Source: an uncultured Collinsella sp.
Lineage (GTDB): Bacteria > Actinomycetota > Coriobacteriia > Coriobacteriales > Coriobacteriaceae
DNA: 24,903 nt
Direction: 5' to 3'
Assembly (NCBI GenBank): GCA_900545995.1
Contig: URBM01000013.1
Location: forward strand, 1 to 24,903
Both the position numbers and the translations under genes were made by a program. The notes under the pieces were generated by a model. It had not been told where the DNA came from and did no database searches. It saw only the letters and a program-made list of their open reading frames with translations. Shown one piece after another: positions 1 through 7,296 of the stretch. How positions within the stretch are numbered: the first letter of the stretch is position 1; every line of letters begins with the position of its first letter.

Positions 1-195
1 ATAAGAGACAGGCTTGGATACGCCTAGGCGCGGTCCAAGAAATCGTCCGCACCCCCAAGGCCCCGAATTGTTTCCGTTGTTCCCCACGTCGCGATTTTCT
101 ATTCAACAGGTGTAGAACATTGCGGCCCTGTTCGTTATTGCCTACGTTTTAGGTTAGATTTTCCTAAGAACAATTGCCCGAAATTGGGGGTCCCT
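1..195. other. Left edge, no recognisable gene
   Basis: I see no coding signal on either strand. The short frames that cross this stretch are shadows of the downstream gene. The only structure is a weak 5-bp inverted repeat (TTAGG at 149-153, CCTAA at 163-167) about 30 bases before the nitroreductase start. No convincing -35/-10 pair was found. The region presumably carries the promoter of the next gene. Confidence 0.4.
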
Positions 196-867
196 ATGAA
201 CGAAACAGTTCCCGCGGCGCCGTCTAGCGCGGAGTCGATGGCAAAGCAAGGTTGCGAAAAGCTCGGCCTGGACACGTTTGACGCGCTGGTCCGCCGCGCC
301 CGTACGTGCCGTCGCTTTGACGAGTCCATGCGCGTGCCGCGCGAGTTTTTGCTCGAGCTGGCGGAACTGGCGCACCTGGCTCCCTGCGGCGCCAATGCTC
401 AGCGTCTGCGTTTTCATGTGGTAAGCGGTTCCGAGGACTGCGCTCGCGTGTTTGACGAGCTTGCATGGGCCGGCGCGCTTAAGGACTGGTCGGGTCCTGC
501 CGAGGGCGAGCGCCCGACCGGCTACATCGCGATTCTTGCCGAGCGCGCCGTTCCGGGCAAGCCCGCCGCTCCTATTACCGAGGTCGACACGGGCATTGCC
601 GCGCAGACGATGATGCTCGCCGCCCGCAGCGCCACGCCCGAGGTGGCTGCCTGCATGTTCAAGGCCTTTACGCCCCACGCGATCGATGCCATGGGGCTCG
701 ATAGCGACAAGTATGAGCTCAAGCTGATCATGGCGTTTGGCGTTCCGGCCGAGACGCAGGTGATCGATGCGATCGATTCCAACCCCGACGGCTCAATTAA
801 TTACTGGCGCGACGAGGCGCAGGTGCACCACGTACCCAAGCGCCCGCTTGCCGACGTACTGGTGTAG
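196..867 (+). CDS. Nitroreductase family protein
   Basis: Predicted 223-residue FMN-dependent nitroreductase-fold protein, probably a cytoplasmic NAD(P)H oxidoreductase; the substrate cannot be read from sequence. The N-terminal part has the usual family pattern, an Arg-rich helix (RRARTCRRFDES, about residues 33-44) that normally helps bind FMN phosphate, then a helix ending in a 'LAPCGANAQ' segment like the family's 'APSAxNxQPW' region. A later helix (TGIAAQTMMLAA) matches the dimer/FMN helix of the family. I chose ATG 196 over an in-frame TTG at 184 because the GGGGG run at 186-190 is well placed as its ribosome site. Length is typical. The final 25 residues (INYWRDEAQVHHVPKR) resemble the end seen in other nitroreductases, where the last strand completes the fold. 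The gene stands alone, 82 bases before the next gene, with a hairpin between them. Confidence 0.8.
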   Translation: MNETVPAAPSSAESMAKQGCEKLGLDTFDALVRRARTCRRFDESMRVPREFLLELAELAHLAPCGANAQRLRFHVVSGSEDCARVFDELAWAGALKDWSGPAEGERPTGYIAILAERAVPGKPAAPITEVDTGIAAQTMMLAARSATPEVAACMFKAFTPHAIDAMGLDSDKYELKLIMAFGVPAETQVIDAIDSNPDGSINYWRDEAQVHHVPKRPLADVLV

Positions 868-899
868 CTGAGCGTCACCGCGGTGTGATCCGGCGGTAA

Positions 900-934
900 A
901 CCACCACAAAGGTACCTGTCCCCTTTGCGGTGGT
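900..934. repeat. REP-like imperfect palindrome
   Basis: Two 13-base arms (900-912 and 922-934) are complementary with one A/C mismatch and flank a 9-base loop. The core reads AAAGGTACCTGTCCCCTTTG. It sits between the nitroreductase stop and the ribosome site of the next gene, and no T-run follows, so it is not a classical terminator. The core resembles repeats I associate with REP-associated (Y1/RAYT) transposases; that link is from memory. Only one copy is seen here. Confidence 0.5.
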
Positions 935-949
935 GCGAGGGGAGGACGT

Positions 950-1492
950 GTGGCAGATTTGTATTTGGTGCGGCATGGGCAGACTGAGCTCAATGTGCAG
1001 AACATTTTGCAGGGTGGGCACGATTCGCCGCTTACGGCGCGCGGGCGCGAGCAGGCGCTGGCGACGCGCGCGGCGTTTGAGGCGCGTGGCGTGACCTTTG
1101 ACCGTGTGTATTCCTCGCCGTTGGGCCGGGCGCGGCATACGGCTGAGCTAATTGCTGGTGAGGGCCGCTCGATAGAGCTGGTCGATGACCTGCGCGAGTG
1201 GCATTTGGGCTCGCTGGAGGGTACATCAAATCGCGAGATGCCGCCGCAGCCCTGGGGTGATTATCCGGTGGCCTTTGGTGGCGAGTCTGAAGGCGAGCTC
1301 CAGTCGCGCATGGTCGCGGCGCTGTCCCACATCATGGCCAGGCCGCAGCACGACTGTGTGCTGGCAGTCTCCCACGGCTCTTCCTGCCAGGAGTTTCTTG
1401 AGTATGTGACTGGCGGGGGAGAGCTACCCGACAACGGTGCCGTGCTTCATTTTGGCTATTGCGACGGTGCGTTTTCGCTCCTTGATTGGTAA
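950..1492 (+). CDS. Histidine phosphatase family protein (PGM-like)
   Basis: A 180-residue member of the histidine phosphatase (phosphoglycerate mutase-like) superfamily. The phospho-accepting histidine lies in the LVRHGQTE motif (R8, H9, G10). The acid/base Glu is probably E83 (LREW) and the second catalytic His is H142 (VSHGSS). The length fits small cytoplasmic phosphatases of the CobC/GpmB/PhoE type rather than true glycolytic mutases (about 230-250 residues). The substrate is not predictable. The start is GTG 950, with GGGGAGG at 938-944 as ribosome site. A homologous gene starts 17 bases after its stop, so the two are a co-transcribed tandem pair that probably arose by duplication. Confidence 0.88.
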   Translation: MADLYLVRHGQTELNVQNILQGGHDSPLTARGREQALATRAAFEARGVTFDRVYSSPLGRARHTAELIAGEGRSIELVDDLREWHLGSLEGTSNREMPPQPWGDYPVAFGGESEGELQSRMVAALSHIMARPQHDCVLAVSHGSSCQEFLEYVTGGGELPDNGAVLHFGYCDGAFSLLDW

Positions 1493-1509
1493 CGAACGAA
1501 AGGACCCCT

Positions 1510-2145
1510 ATGAATAAAGACCTGTATCTGGTTCGTCATGGGCAGACAATATTCAACCTTAAGCGCATTATTCAGGGTTGGAGTGACTCGCCGCTCACGC
1601 AGCTGGGATGCGACCAGGCGGCACGTGCCGGCATGTTCTTACGTGCGCGCGGCATTGAACCCGATCATGCCTACACCTCCACACTTCATCGCACCGAGCA
1701 GACTATCGCCAACCTGTGGCCGGGCTTGGCGTACGAGCGCCTGGACGGTCTGCGTGAGTGGTTCTTTGGCGACTTTGAGGCCGAGCGCGTGATGCTTATG
1801 CCCGAGCGGCCGTGGCGAGATTTCTATCGTCAGTTTGGCGGCGAGGGCCAGATGCAGGTGCGCGAGCGCATGGCGGCGACGATAACCGATCTTATGCGAC
1901 GTCCGGACCACGAGTGCGTGCTCGCGGTGAGCCACGGCTCGGCTATCAAGGAGTTTTTGGACCACGTGCGGGGCGCGGCGGCCGACGAGCGCGAACGCGT
2001 GCCGGGCAACTGCTCAGTGCTGCAGTTTGCGTTTGACGATGCGGCCGATACGTTTGAACTGGTCGAAGTCTTTACGCAGGAAGACTACGCGCGCGAGCTG
2101 GGGCTTGAACCGCTCGTGGCTACTGCGGGTCCGCAGCGCGGATAA
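1510..2145 (+). CDS. Histidine phosphatase family protein, second paralogue
   Basis: A 211-residue histidine phosphatase with the same plan as its upstream neighbour: LVRHGQTI (R9, H10), LREW (E83) and VSHGSA (H142). The spacing between catalytic residues is the same, but an extra C-terminal tail of about 30 residues (ending VATAGPQRG) is present. The start is ATG 1510 with AAAGGA about 5 bases upstream; an in-frame TTG at 1486 lies inside the previous gene and is less likely. The gene is the last of its plus-strand unit and is followed by a strong hairpin terminator. The pair may act on different phosphorylated metabolites; nothing here identifies them. Confidence 0.88.
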   Translation: MNKDLYLVRHGQTIFNLKRIIQGWSDSPLTQLGCDQAARAGMFLRARGIEPDHAYTSTLHRTEQTIANLWPGLAYERLDGLREWFFGDFEAERVMLMPERPWRDFYRQFGGEGQMQVRERMAATITDLMRRPDHECVLAVSHGSAIKEFLDHVRGAAADERERVPGNCSVLQFAFDDAADTFELVEVFTQEDYARELGLEPLVATAGPQRG

Positions 2146-2192
2146 CGCGAGCGCGGCGGCACGGGTCGTCGGCATAACTTCTCGACGCAAAA

Positions 2193-2229
2193 GGGGCGGA
2201 GATGCATGTACCTGCTGCATCTCCGCCCC
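2193..2229. terminator. Bidirectional intrinsic terminator
   Basis: A perfect 14-bp stem (2193-2206 with 2216-2229) encloses a 9-base loop. A short T-rich stretch follows on the plus strand (CTGTTTGTT), and an AAAA just before the left arm gives TTTT on the minus strand. It lies between two convergent genes (stop codons at 2145 and 2275) and can end both transcripts. Confidence 0.85.
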
Positions 2230-2274
2230 CTGTTTGTTGGGCTGCCGATTTTTGTGCTGGACGGTCTGGTCTTG

Positions 2275-2958
2275 CTAGAACCGCGCGACCTGGTGCGTGA
2301 GCAGACCCGTCGGAACCTGCGCCGCGCCGCCGCTGACCTGCGCGGCGGGGAAGAGCGCAGCTACGGCAAAGTTGAACGGCTCTTTGCCCGTGTAGGTGCC
2401 GGCGGCACGTGCATCGTCGGCCAGGAGCTGTGATGCCTCGACTAGTGCGACAGCGTAGGCAGGGTCGTCGGCCAGTGCCGGCTCCGGCGCCTGGTCGAGC
2501 ATGGCGCGGATGGCCCCGACGGCGTCCTCGCGCTTGACCTCCCACACGCGGTGCGTAATGCCGGCGGGGTCGGTGACGGCATAGAGTGAAGCGCCCTCTT
2601 TTGCGGCGCCGAGGATGATATCCATGACGGGCGACGCCTCGTAGGAGAGCGACACGGGGCGCGGCTGAACTTTGAGTTCGGCGATCGCGTGCGCAGCGGC
2701 GGCCACGTCAGCGCTGGCATCGCCCTTGCCGCCCGCAAGTACACTCGTCGGGCAGATCGCCACGACACCCGTCACACGTCCCGGCTCGCCCGAGCATTCG
2801 TACACGTAATACGCCGCACCCGGGTCCTTGAGCATCAGACCATCGGCAATGGCTCCGCGCAGAGCATCGTTGCCGCTCAGGATGCTGCCCATTGCAGGCA
2901 GCGCCTCGAGCACGCGGTCCTGAGCCGGGCGGATGCAGGGAAACGGAAGTGCTTTCAT
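2275..2958 (-). CDS. Short DUF1015-like protein
   Basis: A 227-residue protein that looks like a shortened member of the DUF1015 family (usual length about 400). The start (MKALPFPCIRPAQDRV, then a short ALPAM segment) matches the conserved DUF1015 opening, and later pieces follow in order: YYVYECSG, a V(T)GVV strand, the TDPAGITHRVWEV segment (residues 129-141), and FNFAVAALFP near 196. The conserved DGHHR-type motif expected between the last two is not present; the equivalent place reads ALADDPAYAVALVEASQLLA. This may be a diverged or reduced version. The function of DUF1015 is unknown, but family members are often encoded beside serA/serC, as here. The start CAT at 2956-2958 has AGGA upstream. 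It follows the M20 peptidase by 39 bases and probably shares its transcript. Confidence 0.7.
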   Translation of the reverse strand: MKALPFPCIRPAQDRVLEALPAMGSILSGNDALRGAIADGLMLKDPGAAYYVYECSGEPGRVTGVVAICPTSVLAGGKGDASADVAAAAHAIAELKVQPRPVSLSYEASPVMDIILGAAKEGASLYAVTDPAGITHRVWEVKREDAVGAIRAMLDQAPEPALADDPAYAVALVEASQLLADDARAAGTYTGKEPFNFAVAALFPAAQVSGGAAQVPTGLLTHQVARF

Positions 2959-2997
2959 GGGCGGTCCTAACGCACGAGTCGGTTTGTTTGCGGCTTA

Positions 2998-4218
2998 TTA
3001 TGCCCCAACTTGGCCGCTCGCGTCCCAGAGCACGTTATCGGCGAGCGCGATTAGCACCTGCTGACAACGAACGATATCGGCGTGGGGCACATATTCGTTG
3101 GGCTTGTGCGCGAGCGCGAGCGACCCGGGACCGTAGCTCATGCAATTGCGGTTACCTGTCTTGCCGGCAATGACGGCGGTGTCGGTGTAGCCGGTAAAGA
3201 AGCCGACGGTCGTGTCCGCGTCCGTCGTATCGTCTGCTGCGCGCTTGAGTGCAGCTAGAAGGGGAGAGCTCGGATCGCGCTCGATAGCGGGGTGGTCGCC
3301 CGTCACGGTGTAGCTGCCATGGCAACCGGGAACGGCGGCTTCGGCGCCGGCGATGGCCTGCTCTACCATGCGCGTTACGGCTGCCGTATCGATCGGCGGG
3401 GTCAGACGCATGTCGACCCAGACTTTGGCGCGGTCGGGCACGACATAGGGGCGATATCCGCCCTCGATTTGGCCAAACGTGATGGTCGAAGACCCCAGCT
3501 CATCGTGTGCGGGCAGCGCCACAAACGCGCGACGGAGCGAACACACGACCTCGGCCATGGCGGCGACGGCATCCGCGCCCTTCCACGGCTGGCTCGCATG
3601 CGCCGTTACGCCAGCCATTTCAATCTCGAACCACGTGCGCCCCTTGTGCGCCACCTGGATCTGTCCGTCGGTGGGTTCGGTGTCCAGCACCCATTCACGC
3701 GAGCCGACCCAGCCAGCATCGATCGCGGCCTCTGAGCCGCGCATAAAGTCTTCCTCGTCGACCGAGCAGATGAGCGAAAAGCCGCGGCGGGGCAACGCGC
3801 CATCCGCCGCCACGCGCTCGAGCGTATGGACCAGTGCTGCAATGGCGCAGGCCAGGCCACCCTTCATGTCGCAGGCGCCACGGCCATAGAGTTTGTCGTT
3901 ACGCACAACCGTCCCGAGCGGCGGAATGTCCGCGTCCCAGCCATCGCCCAGCGTAACGGTATCCATATGGCAGATATAGACGAGTCGTGGCTCGTCGCTT
4001 TGGCCCGGCACGGTGACCATAAGGTTGCGGCGTCCGGGGAGTACTTCGAGCTCTGCAATCTGCGCGGTATCGAGTACCGGATGGCTCAGCTGCGCCAACC
4101 GTTCCTCAACCAACGCTTTGATATAGCGTTCAATCTCGCCCTCATACGCACCTGGGTCGGAACTGTCGATCCGCACGAGCCCTTGCGTAAGCCGCCAAGC
4201 AAAATCTGTATCAACCAT
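2998..4218 (-). CDS. M20 family metallopeptidase (ArgE/DapE-type deacylase)
   Basis: A 406-residue, two-zinc M20 peptidase of the ArgE/DapE/succinyl-diaminopimelate desuccinylase-like group, expected in the cytoplasm. Visible metal and catalytic residues are H84 and D86 (HMDTV), D117 (YGRGACDMKGG), E155-E156 (DEED), a following D/E pair near 179-181 (DTEP), and the C-terminal histidine in ALAHKPNE. The TAHAS segment belongs to the dimerisation domain. The exact substrate (acetylornithine, succinyl-DAP or a small peptide) cannot be settled. The reading frame extends 49 codons upstream, but ATG 4218 is chosen because TGAGG lies 6 bases before it and the extension runs across the promoter, operator-like palindrome and terminator. 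It is the first gene of a two-gene minus-strand unit with the DUF1015-like gene. Confidence 0.88.
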   Translation of the reverse strand: MVDTDFAWRLTQGLVRIDSSDPGAYEGEIERYIKALVEERLAQLSHPVLDTAQIAELEVLPGRRNLMVTVPGQSDEPRLVYICHMDTVTLGDGWDADIPPLGTVVRNDKLYGRGACDMKGGLACAIAALVHTLERVAADGALPRRGFSLICSVDEEDFMRGSEAAIDAGWVGSREWVLDTEPTDGQIQVAHKGRTWFEIEMAGVTAHASQPWKGADAVAAMAEVVCSLRRAFVALPAHDELGSSTITFGQIEGGYRPYVVPDRAKVWVDMRLTPPIDTAAVTRMVEQAIAGAEAAVPGCHGSYTVTGDHPAIERDPSSPLLAALKRAADDTTDADTTVGFFTGYTDTAVIAGKTGNRNCMSYGPGSLALAHKPNEYVPHADIVRCQQVLIALADNVLWDASGQVGA

Positions 4219-4243
4219 AGGCACCTCACAGATAGTTAGGTCA

Positions 4244-4263
4244 ACATACAAATTGTATGTCAA
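4244..4263 (-). promoter_or_regulatory. Promoter -35 with overlapping 17-bp palindrome (operator)
   Basis: On the minus strand a perfect TTGACA (-35) lies at 4263-4258, about 40 bases before the peptidase start, with TAACTA as a possible -10 at about 19-bp spacing. A pseudo-palindrome ACATACAAATTGTATGT (4244-4260, 8-bp arms around one central base) overlaps the -35 and spacer. The position suits a repressor; the ACATACAA/TTGTATGT style resembles GntR-type operators, but no regulator gene is in view. Confidence 0.55.
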
Positions 4264-4301
4264 GAAGCGGCTCGGTGCATTTAATGGAGCGCTCACAAAA
4301 A

Positions 4302-4333
4302 CGGGGGCGCCTCTCGTGCGAAAGGCGCCCCCG
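4302..4333 (-). terminator. Intrinsic terminator of serC-serA
   Basis: An 11-bp GC-rich perfect stem (4302-4312 with 4323-4333) with a 10-base loop is followed on the minus strand by a run of five T (AAAAA at 4297-4301 on plus). It lies 63 bases beyond the serA stop and upstream of the peptidase promoter, so it separates the two minus-strand units. Confidence 0.85.
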
Positions 4334-4350
4334 CGGGCATTCAATGTCAG

Positions 4351-4383
4351 TGACGGGCAGGCCACATGGGGAGCTGCCCGTCA
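4351..4383 (-). other. Second hairpin after serA
   Basis: Arms TGACGGGCAG (4351-4360) and CTGCCCGTCA (4374-4383) form a perfect 10-bp stem with a 13-base loop, 12 bases after the serA stop codon. No T-run follows on the minus strand. It could protect the 3' end of the mRNA or assist the terminator at 4302-4333. Confidence 0.5.
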
Positions 4384-4395
4384 GATCAGCCGGCG

Positions 4396-5559
4396 CTACT
4401 TGATCACGCGCACGCGATACATCGAGGGAATCTGCTTGAGTGCTTCGATGGTACTGGTGTCAAGGTGCTCGTCGGTGTCGAACATAGTGTAGGCGTTCTC
4501 GCCAGCGGACTCGTTGGTCATGCGCTGCACGTTGGCGTTGTCCTTGGCGAGAATGGCCGTGATCTGGCCGATCATGTTGGGCACGTTGGCATGCAGGCAG
4601 GCAATGCGGCTTGCGGCGCGCGCCTTGCCCATGCTGCAGGCGGGGTAGTTGACGCTGTGCGCGATGTTGCCGTTTTCCAGGTAATCCTTGAGCTCGCTGA
4701 TGGCCATGTCGGCGCAGTTGGCCTCGGCCTCGCCGGTGCCGGCGCCCGAGTGCGTGGTGATAAACGTATTGGGCATCTTGACGGTCTTGGGCGTGGCAAA
4801 GTCGCAGCTAAACCAGCTGAGCTTGCCCTCGCGCAGGGCAGCGTCGACGGCGTCCTCGTCAATGATGGTTTCGCGCGCGTAGTTGATGAGCACGGCGTCG
4901 GGTGCCAGTAAGTTAATCTGCTCGGTGCTGATCATGCCGATGGTGTCTGCCTTGCTGGGCACGTGCACGGTGAGGTAGTCGCAGCCGCGGCACAGATCCT
5001 CGAGCGTGCCCACGCGCTGCACCTCGTGGCTCAGCACCCACGCGTGCTCAACGGAAATGAACGGGTCGTAGCCGTAAACGTCCATGCCCAGATCGACGCA
5101 GGCGTTGGCGACCTTGGAGCCCACGTTGCCCAGACCGATAACGCCGATGCGCTTGCCCTTGAGCTCGCGGCCCACAAAGGCCTTTTTGGCTTTCTCGGCA
5201 TCGACCTGGATCTCGGGGTCGTCGGCGTTGTCGCGCACCCAGTTCATCGACTGCACTACGCCGCGGCTCGAGAGCACCAGCATGCCCAGGACGAGCTCCT
5301 TGACGGCGTTGCTGTTGGCGCCGGGGGAGTTAAAGACGACGACGCCCTTCTTGGCGTACTCCTCGACGGGGATGTTGTTGACGCCGGCGCCGCAGCGGGC
5401 GATGGCGCGGATGCCCTCGGGCAGCTCGTAGCCGTGCAGGTCGGTCGAGCGCATCAGGATGGCGTCGGCCTCCTCGGCGGTGCCCACAAACTCGTAGCCT
5501 TCGCCAAACTCGACTTTGCCGTCTTTGGTGATGTCGTCGATGGTCTTAATCTTGCGCAT
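4396..5559 (-). CDS. serA: D-3-phosphoglycerate dehydrogenase, short ACT-domain type
   Basis: A 387-residue NAD-dependent dehydrogenase for the first step of serine synthesis, oxidising 3-phosphoglycerate to 3-phosphohydroxypyruvate. The N-terminal substrate domain carries RCGAGVNNIP (55-64) and NSPGANSNAVKE (77-88). The Rossmann domain carries GLGNVG (142-147) with D165 as the NAD-binding acid (GYDPF). The substrate/catalytic Arg is R229 (NYARET) and the catalytic His is H270 (TTHSGAGT). The C-terminal 70 residues are an ACT-like regulatory domain (from about 318). The Glu that usually completes the catalytic set (in an 'EP' motif about 20-25 residues before the His) is not visible; the segment reads CDFATPKT. 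The start ATG at 5559 has AAGGAG 6 bases upstream. It lies 72 bases after serC, likely co-transcribed. Confidence 0.93.
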   Translation of the reverse strand: MRKIKTIDDITKDGKVEFGEGYEFVGTAEEADAILMRSTDLHGYELPEGIRAIARCGAGVNNIPVEEYAKKGVVVFNSPGANSNAVKELVLGMLVLSSRGVVQSMNWVRDNADDPEIQVDAEKAKKAFVGRELKGKRIGVIGLGNVGSKVANACVDLGMDVYGYDPFISVEHAWVLSHEVQRVGTLEDLCRGCDYLTVHVPSKADTIGMISTEQINLLAPDAVLINYARETIIDEDAVDAALREGKLSWFSCDFATPKTVKMPNTFITTHSGAGTGEAEANCADMAISELKDYLENGNIAHSVNYPACSMGKARAASRIACLHANVPNMIGQITAILAKDNANVQRMTNESAGENAYTMFDTDEHLDTSTIEALKQIPSMYRVRVIK

Positions 5560-5631
5560 GAAAAACTCCTTAGCTGGTTTTGATCTAAACAGGGGTGGTC
5601 TGAGGTGGCTGGTCGGCCCGCGGGTTGCGGG

Positions 5632-6756
5632 CTAGTTAGATCGCGGGCTCAAACTATGCTGCGCTTCGAAGTCCTTCATGTACGTGGCCAGCGCCTGCAC
5701 GTCCTCCATAGTGACGGCGTTGTACACGCTAGCGCGCATGCCGCCGACGAGGCGATGACCCTTGACATTTTGAATCTGGTGCTCGGCCGCGCCTGCGACA
5801 AAGGCCGCGTCGAGCTCGGCGTCGCCGGTGCGGAACGTGACGTTGGCGATGGAGCGGCTGTCGGCCTGCGTGGTGCCATGGAACAGCTCGCTGTGCTCGA
5901 GCAGGTCGTAGAGCAGGTTGGCCTTGGCCCAGTTGCGCTCAGCCATGGCGGCAAGTCCGCCGGTCTGCTCAACCCAACGGAACACCTTGCCGCACACGTA
6001 GATGCCAAAGGTGTTGGGCGTGTTGAGCATGGAGCCCTTGGCGGCCTGGGTCTTAAGGTCCATGTACTGCGGCGTCTGCGCAAAGGCCGGGCCGTCAGCG
6101 ATCAAGTCGTCTCGCACGATGACCACGGTGACGCCCGCGGCGCCGGCGTTTTTCTGCGCGCCGGCGTAGATGAGTCCGTAACGCTCGACGTCGAGCGGCT
6201 GCGATAGAAAGCAGCTCGAGACATCGGTGACCAGCGGCACGTCGCCGCAATCGGGCAGCTCGTGGAACATGGTGCCAAAGATGGTGTTGTTCTGGCAGAT
6301 GTAGACGTAGTCGAGCCCGTCGCCCGCGGCCTCGGCGGCAATGCGCGCGTTGATGTCGGCCATGTCGGGGATGCGGTCGAAGTTGGTGTCCTCGGAGCTC
6401 GCGAGCAGCACGGCCTCGCCGTACTTGGCGGCCTCTTTGTACGCCTTGTTGGCAAAGTTGCCGGTCACGACGTAGCCGGCGCGGCCGCGGCGCATGAGGT
6501 TCATGGGGATGCCCGCAAACTGCAGCGTGGCGCCGCCCTGTAAAAACAGGACACGGTAGTTGTCGGGGATGCTCAGCAGGCGGCGTAGGGTTGCCTCGGC
6601 GTCGTCGATGATCTGCTGGTACATGCTAGATCGATGGCTCATCTCGAGCACGGACATGCCGCAACCGCGGTAGTCCATCATCTCGTCGGCGATCTCGGCG
6701 AGCACGCTTGTGGGCAGTGCAGCCGGGCCAGCTGAGAAGTTGTGCACACGTGCCAT
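5632..6756 (-). CDS. serC: Phosphoserine aminotransferase
   Basis: A 374-residue class-V PLP-dependent aminotransferase that converts 3-phosphohydroxypyruvate and glutamate to phosphoserine. The start MARVHNFSAGPAALP is diagnostic of SerC. MSHRSSMYQ (39-47) and FLQGGATLQF (71-80) are conserved family segments. D178 (VTDVSS) would contact the PLP ring nitrogen, and the PLP lysine is K202 in YAGAQKNAG. The C-terminal GGMRASVYN is the usual phosphate-binding arginine region. Length is normal (about 360). The start ATG 6756 has GAGGGGG 8-14 bases upstream. It is the first gene of serC-serA; together with a phosphatase not in the window they make serine. Confidence 0.95.
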   Translation of the reverse strand: MARVHNFSAGPAALPTSVLAEIADEMMDYRGCGMSVLEMSHRSSMYQQIIDDAEATLRRLLSIPDNYRVLFLQGGATLQFAGIPMNLMRRGRAGYVVTGNFANKAYKEAAKYGEAVLLASSEDTNFDRIPDMADINARIAAEAAGDGLDYVYICQNNTIFGTMFHELPDCGDVPLVTDVSSCFLSQPLDVERYGLIYAGAQKNAGAAGVTVVIVRDDLIADGPAFAQTPQYMDLKTQAAKGSMLNTPNTFGIYVCGKVFRWVEQTGGLAAMAERNWAKANLLYDLLEHSELFHGTTQADSRSIANVTFRTGDAELDAAFVAGAAEHQIQNVKGHRLVGGMRASVYNAVTMEDVQALATYMKDFEAQHSLSPRSN

Positions 6757-6795
6757 CTTCTAGTTCCCCCTCGTAGTCGTTTGAACGTTCGGGAT

Positions 6796-6804
6796 ACTTT
6801 AGCA
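6796..6804 (-). promoter_or_regulatory. Possible extended -10 of the serC promoter
   Basis: The minus strand reads TGCTAAAGT, an extended -10 with four of six matches to TATAAT, placed 40 bases before the serC start. No good -35 is seen, which is tolerated with an extended -10. A perfect 8-bp palindrome GAACGTTC (6783-6790) lies at the expected transcription start and could be an operator half or whole site. Confidence 0.3.
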
Positions 6805-6892
6805 CAGTGGAGCGCCAGGCGCGACCGCATCACGGTAAAACTCGAGTGCGCCGCTATGATTTACAGGATGGTTACATGGGGGAGGGGCGACC

Positions 6893-7064
6893 TTACCTGA
6901 TGGCTCGCATCCGATCCGCCTCGGCCTTCGCTTGTTTCCAGGGGCGCACACGACCGTTGGCGAGGTCGTCGTAACCATGAGCGATGGTACGTTGAATGTG
7001 ATCTTCGCGTTCCTGAATGGTAGTTAGCGCGCGTCTGATCAGAAATAGGCTTTACGACAGGCAT
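6893..7064 (-). pseudogene. Decayed Phd/YefM-type antitoxin gene
   Basis: The frame opens with ATG 7064 after a perfect AAGGAG site (7 bases away) and begins MPVVKPISD, the classic first residues of Phd/YefM-like antitoxins (usually followed by LRNY). The matching C-terminal half is in another frame. From about 7028 it reads LTTIQEREDHIQRTIAHG, then YDDLANGRVRPW and KQAKAEADRMRAIR, ending at TAA 6893-6895. That is a typical toxin-binding antitoxin tail. The 30 or so residues normally between these parts are missing, so an internal deletion with a frameshift has destroyed the gene. No partner toxin frame is seen on either side. As read in a single frame, the 75-residue product from an upstream start would be meaningless after residue 12. 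Confidence 0.65.
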
Positions 7065-7076
7065 ATGAAACTCCTT

Positions 7077-7104
7077 ACATAGAAGCATATGTATAACTCT
7101 ATGT
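7077..7104 (-). promoter_or_regulatory. Operator-like inverted repeat before the antitoxin remnant
   Basis: Arms ACATAGA (7077-7083) and TCTATGT (7098-7104) are perfectly complementary around a 14-base AT-rich centre containing TATAC. They sit directly upstream of the antitoxin ribosome site, where an autoregulated toxin-antitoxin promoter would be bound. No clear -35/-10 pair is assigned. Confidence 0.4.
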
Positions 7105-7250
7105 TGAATATAGCGGAGGGTGGCGTTGGGCGCGTGCGTGCCTGCATTCGTAAGCGCGGTTGTCTGGCAAGTGTGATTTGGGGCGACCTCGTTAAAGTTT
7201 CTAAGCTGCGAAAATGACCGTTAACCGGATTAAATTTTGTTGCTCAACAT

Positions 7251-7293
7251 TTGACACTCTGGGCGTGGTAACTTTTTTACCAACAGGTATGAT
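7251..7293 (+). promoter_or_regulatory. Candidate BREX promoter/operator region
   Basis: A perfect TTGACA lies at 7251-7256, and a perfect inverted repeat TGGTAA-CTTTT-TTACCA at 7266-7282 suggests a repressor site. A TATGAT (-10-like, five of six matches) is at 7288-7293 but has only TGGTAA as a poor -35 at 16-bp spacing, while TTGACA has no good -10 at the right distance. A second TTGACAC occurs at 7349-7355. One of these should drive brxA; I cannot say which. The preceding 7105-7250 shows nothing I can interpret. Confidence 0.3.
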
Positions 7294-7296
7294 TAT

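Noticed and set aside
2998..4365. Longer 455-residue form of the M20 peptidase
   Set aside because: The extra 49 codons run across a promoter, palindrome and terminator, and ATG 4218 has its own good ribosome site.
4963..5583. 206-codon plus-strand frame across serA, and a similar one across serC at 5605-6207
   Set aside because: Val/Ala/Asp/Gly/His-rich shadows of well-supported genes on the other strand.
6861..7088. 75-residue minus-strand frame as a real protein
   Set aside because: Only its residues after the internal ATG 7064 look like an antitoxin start, and the rest is out of frame with the antitoxin-like C-terminus; annotated as a pseudogene instead.
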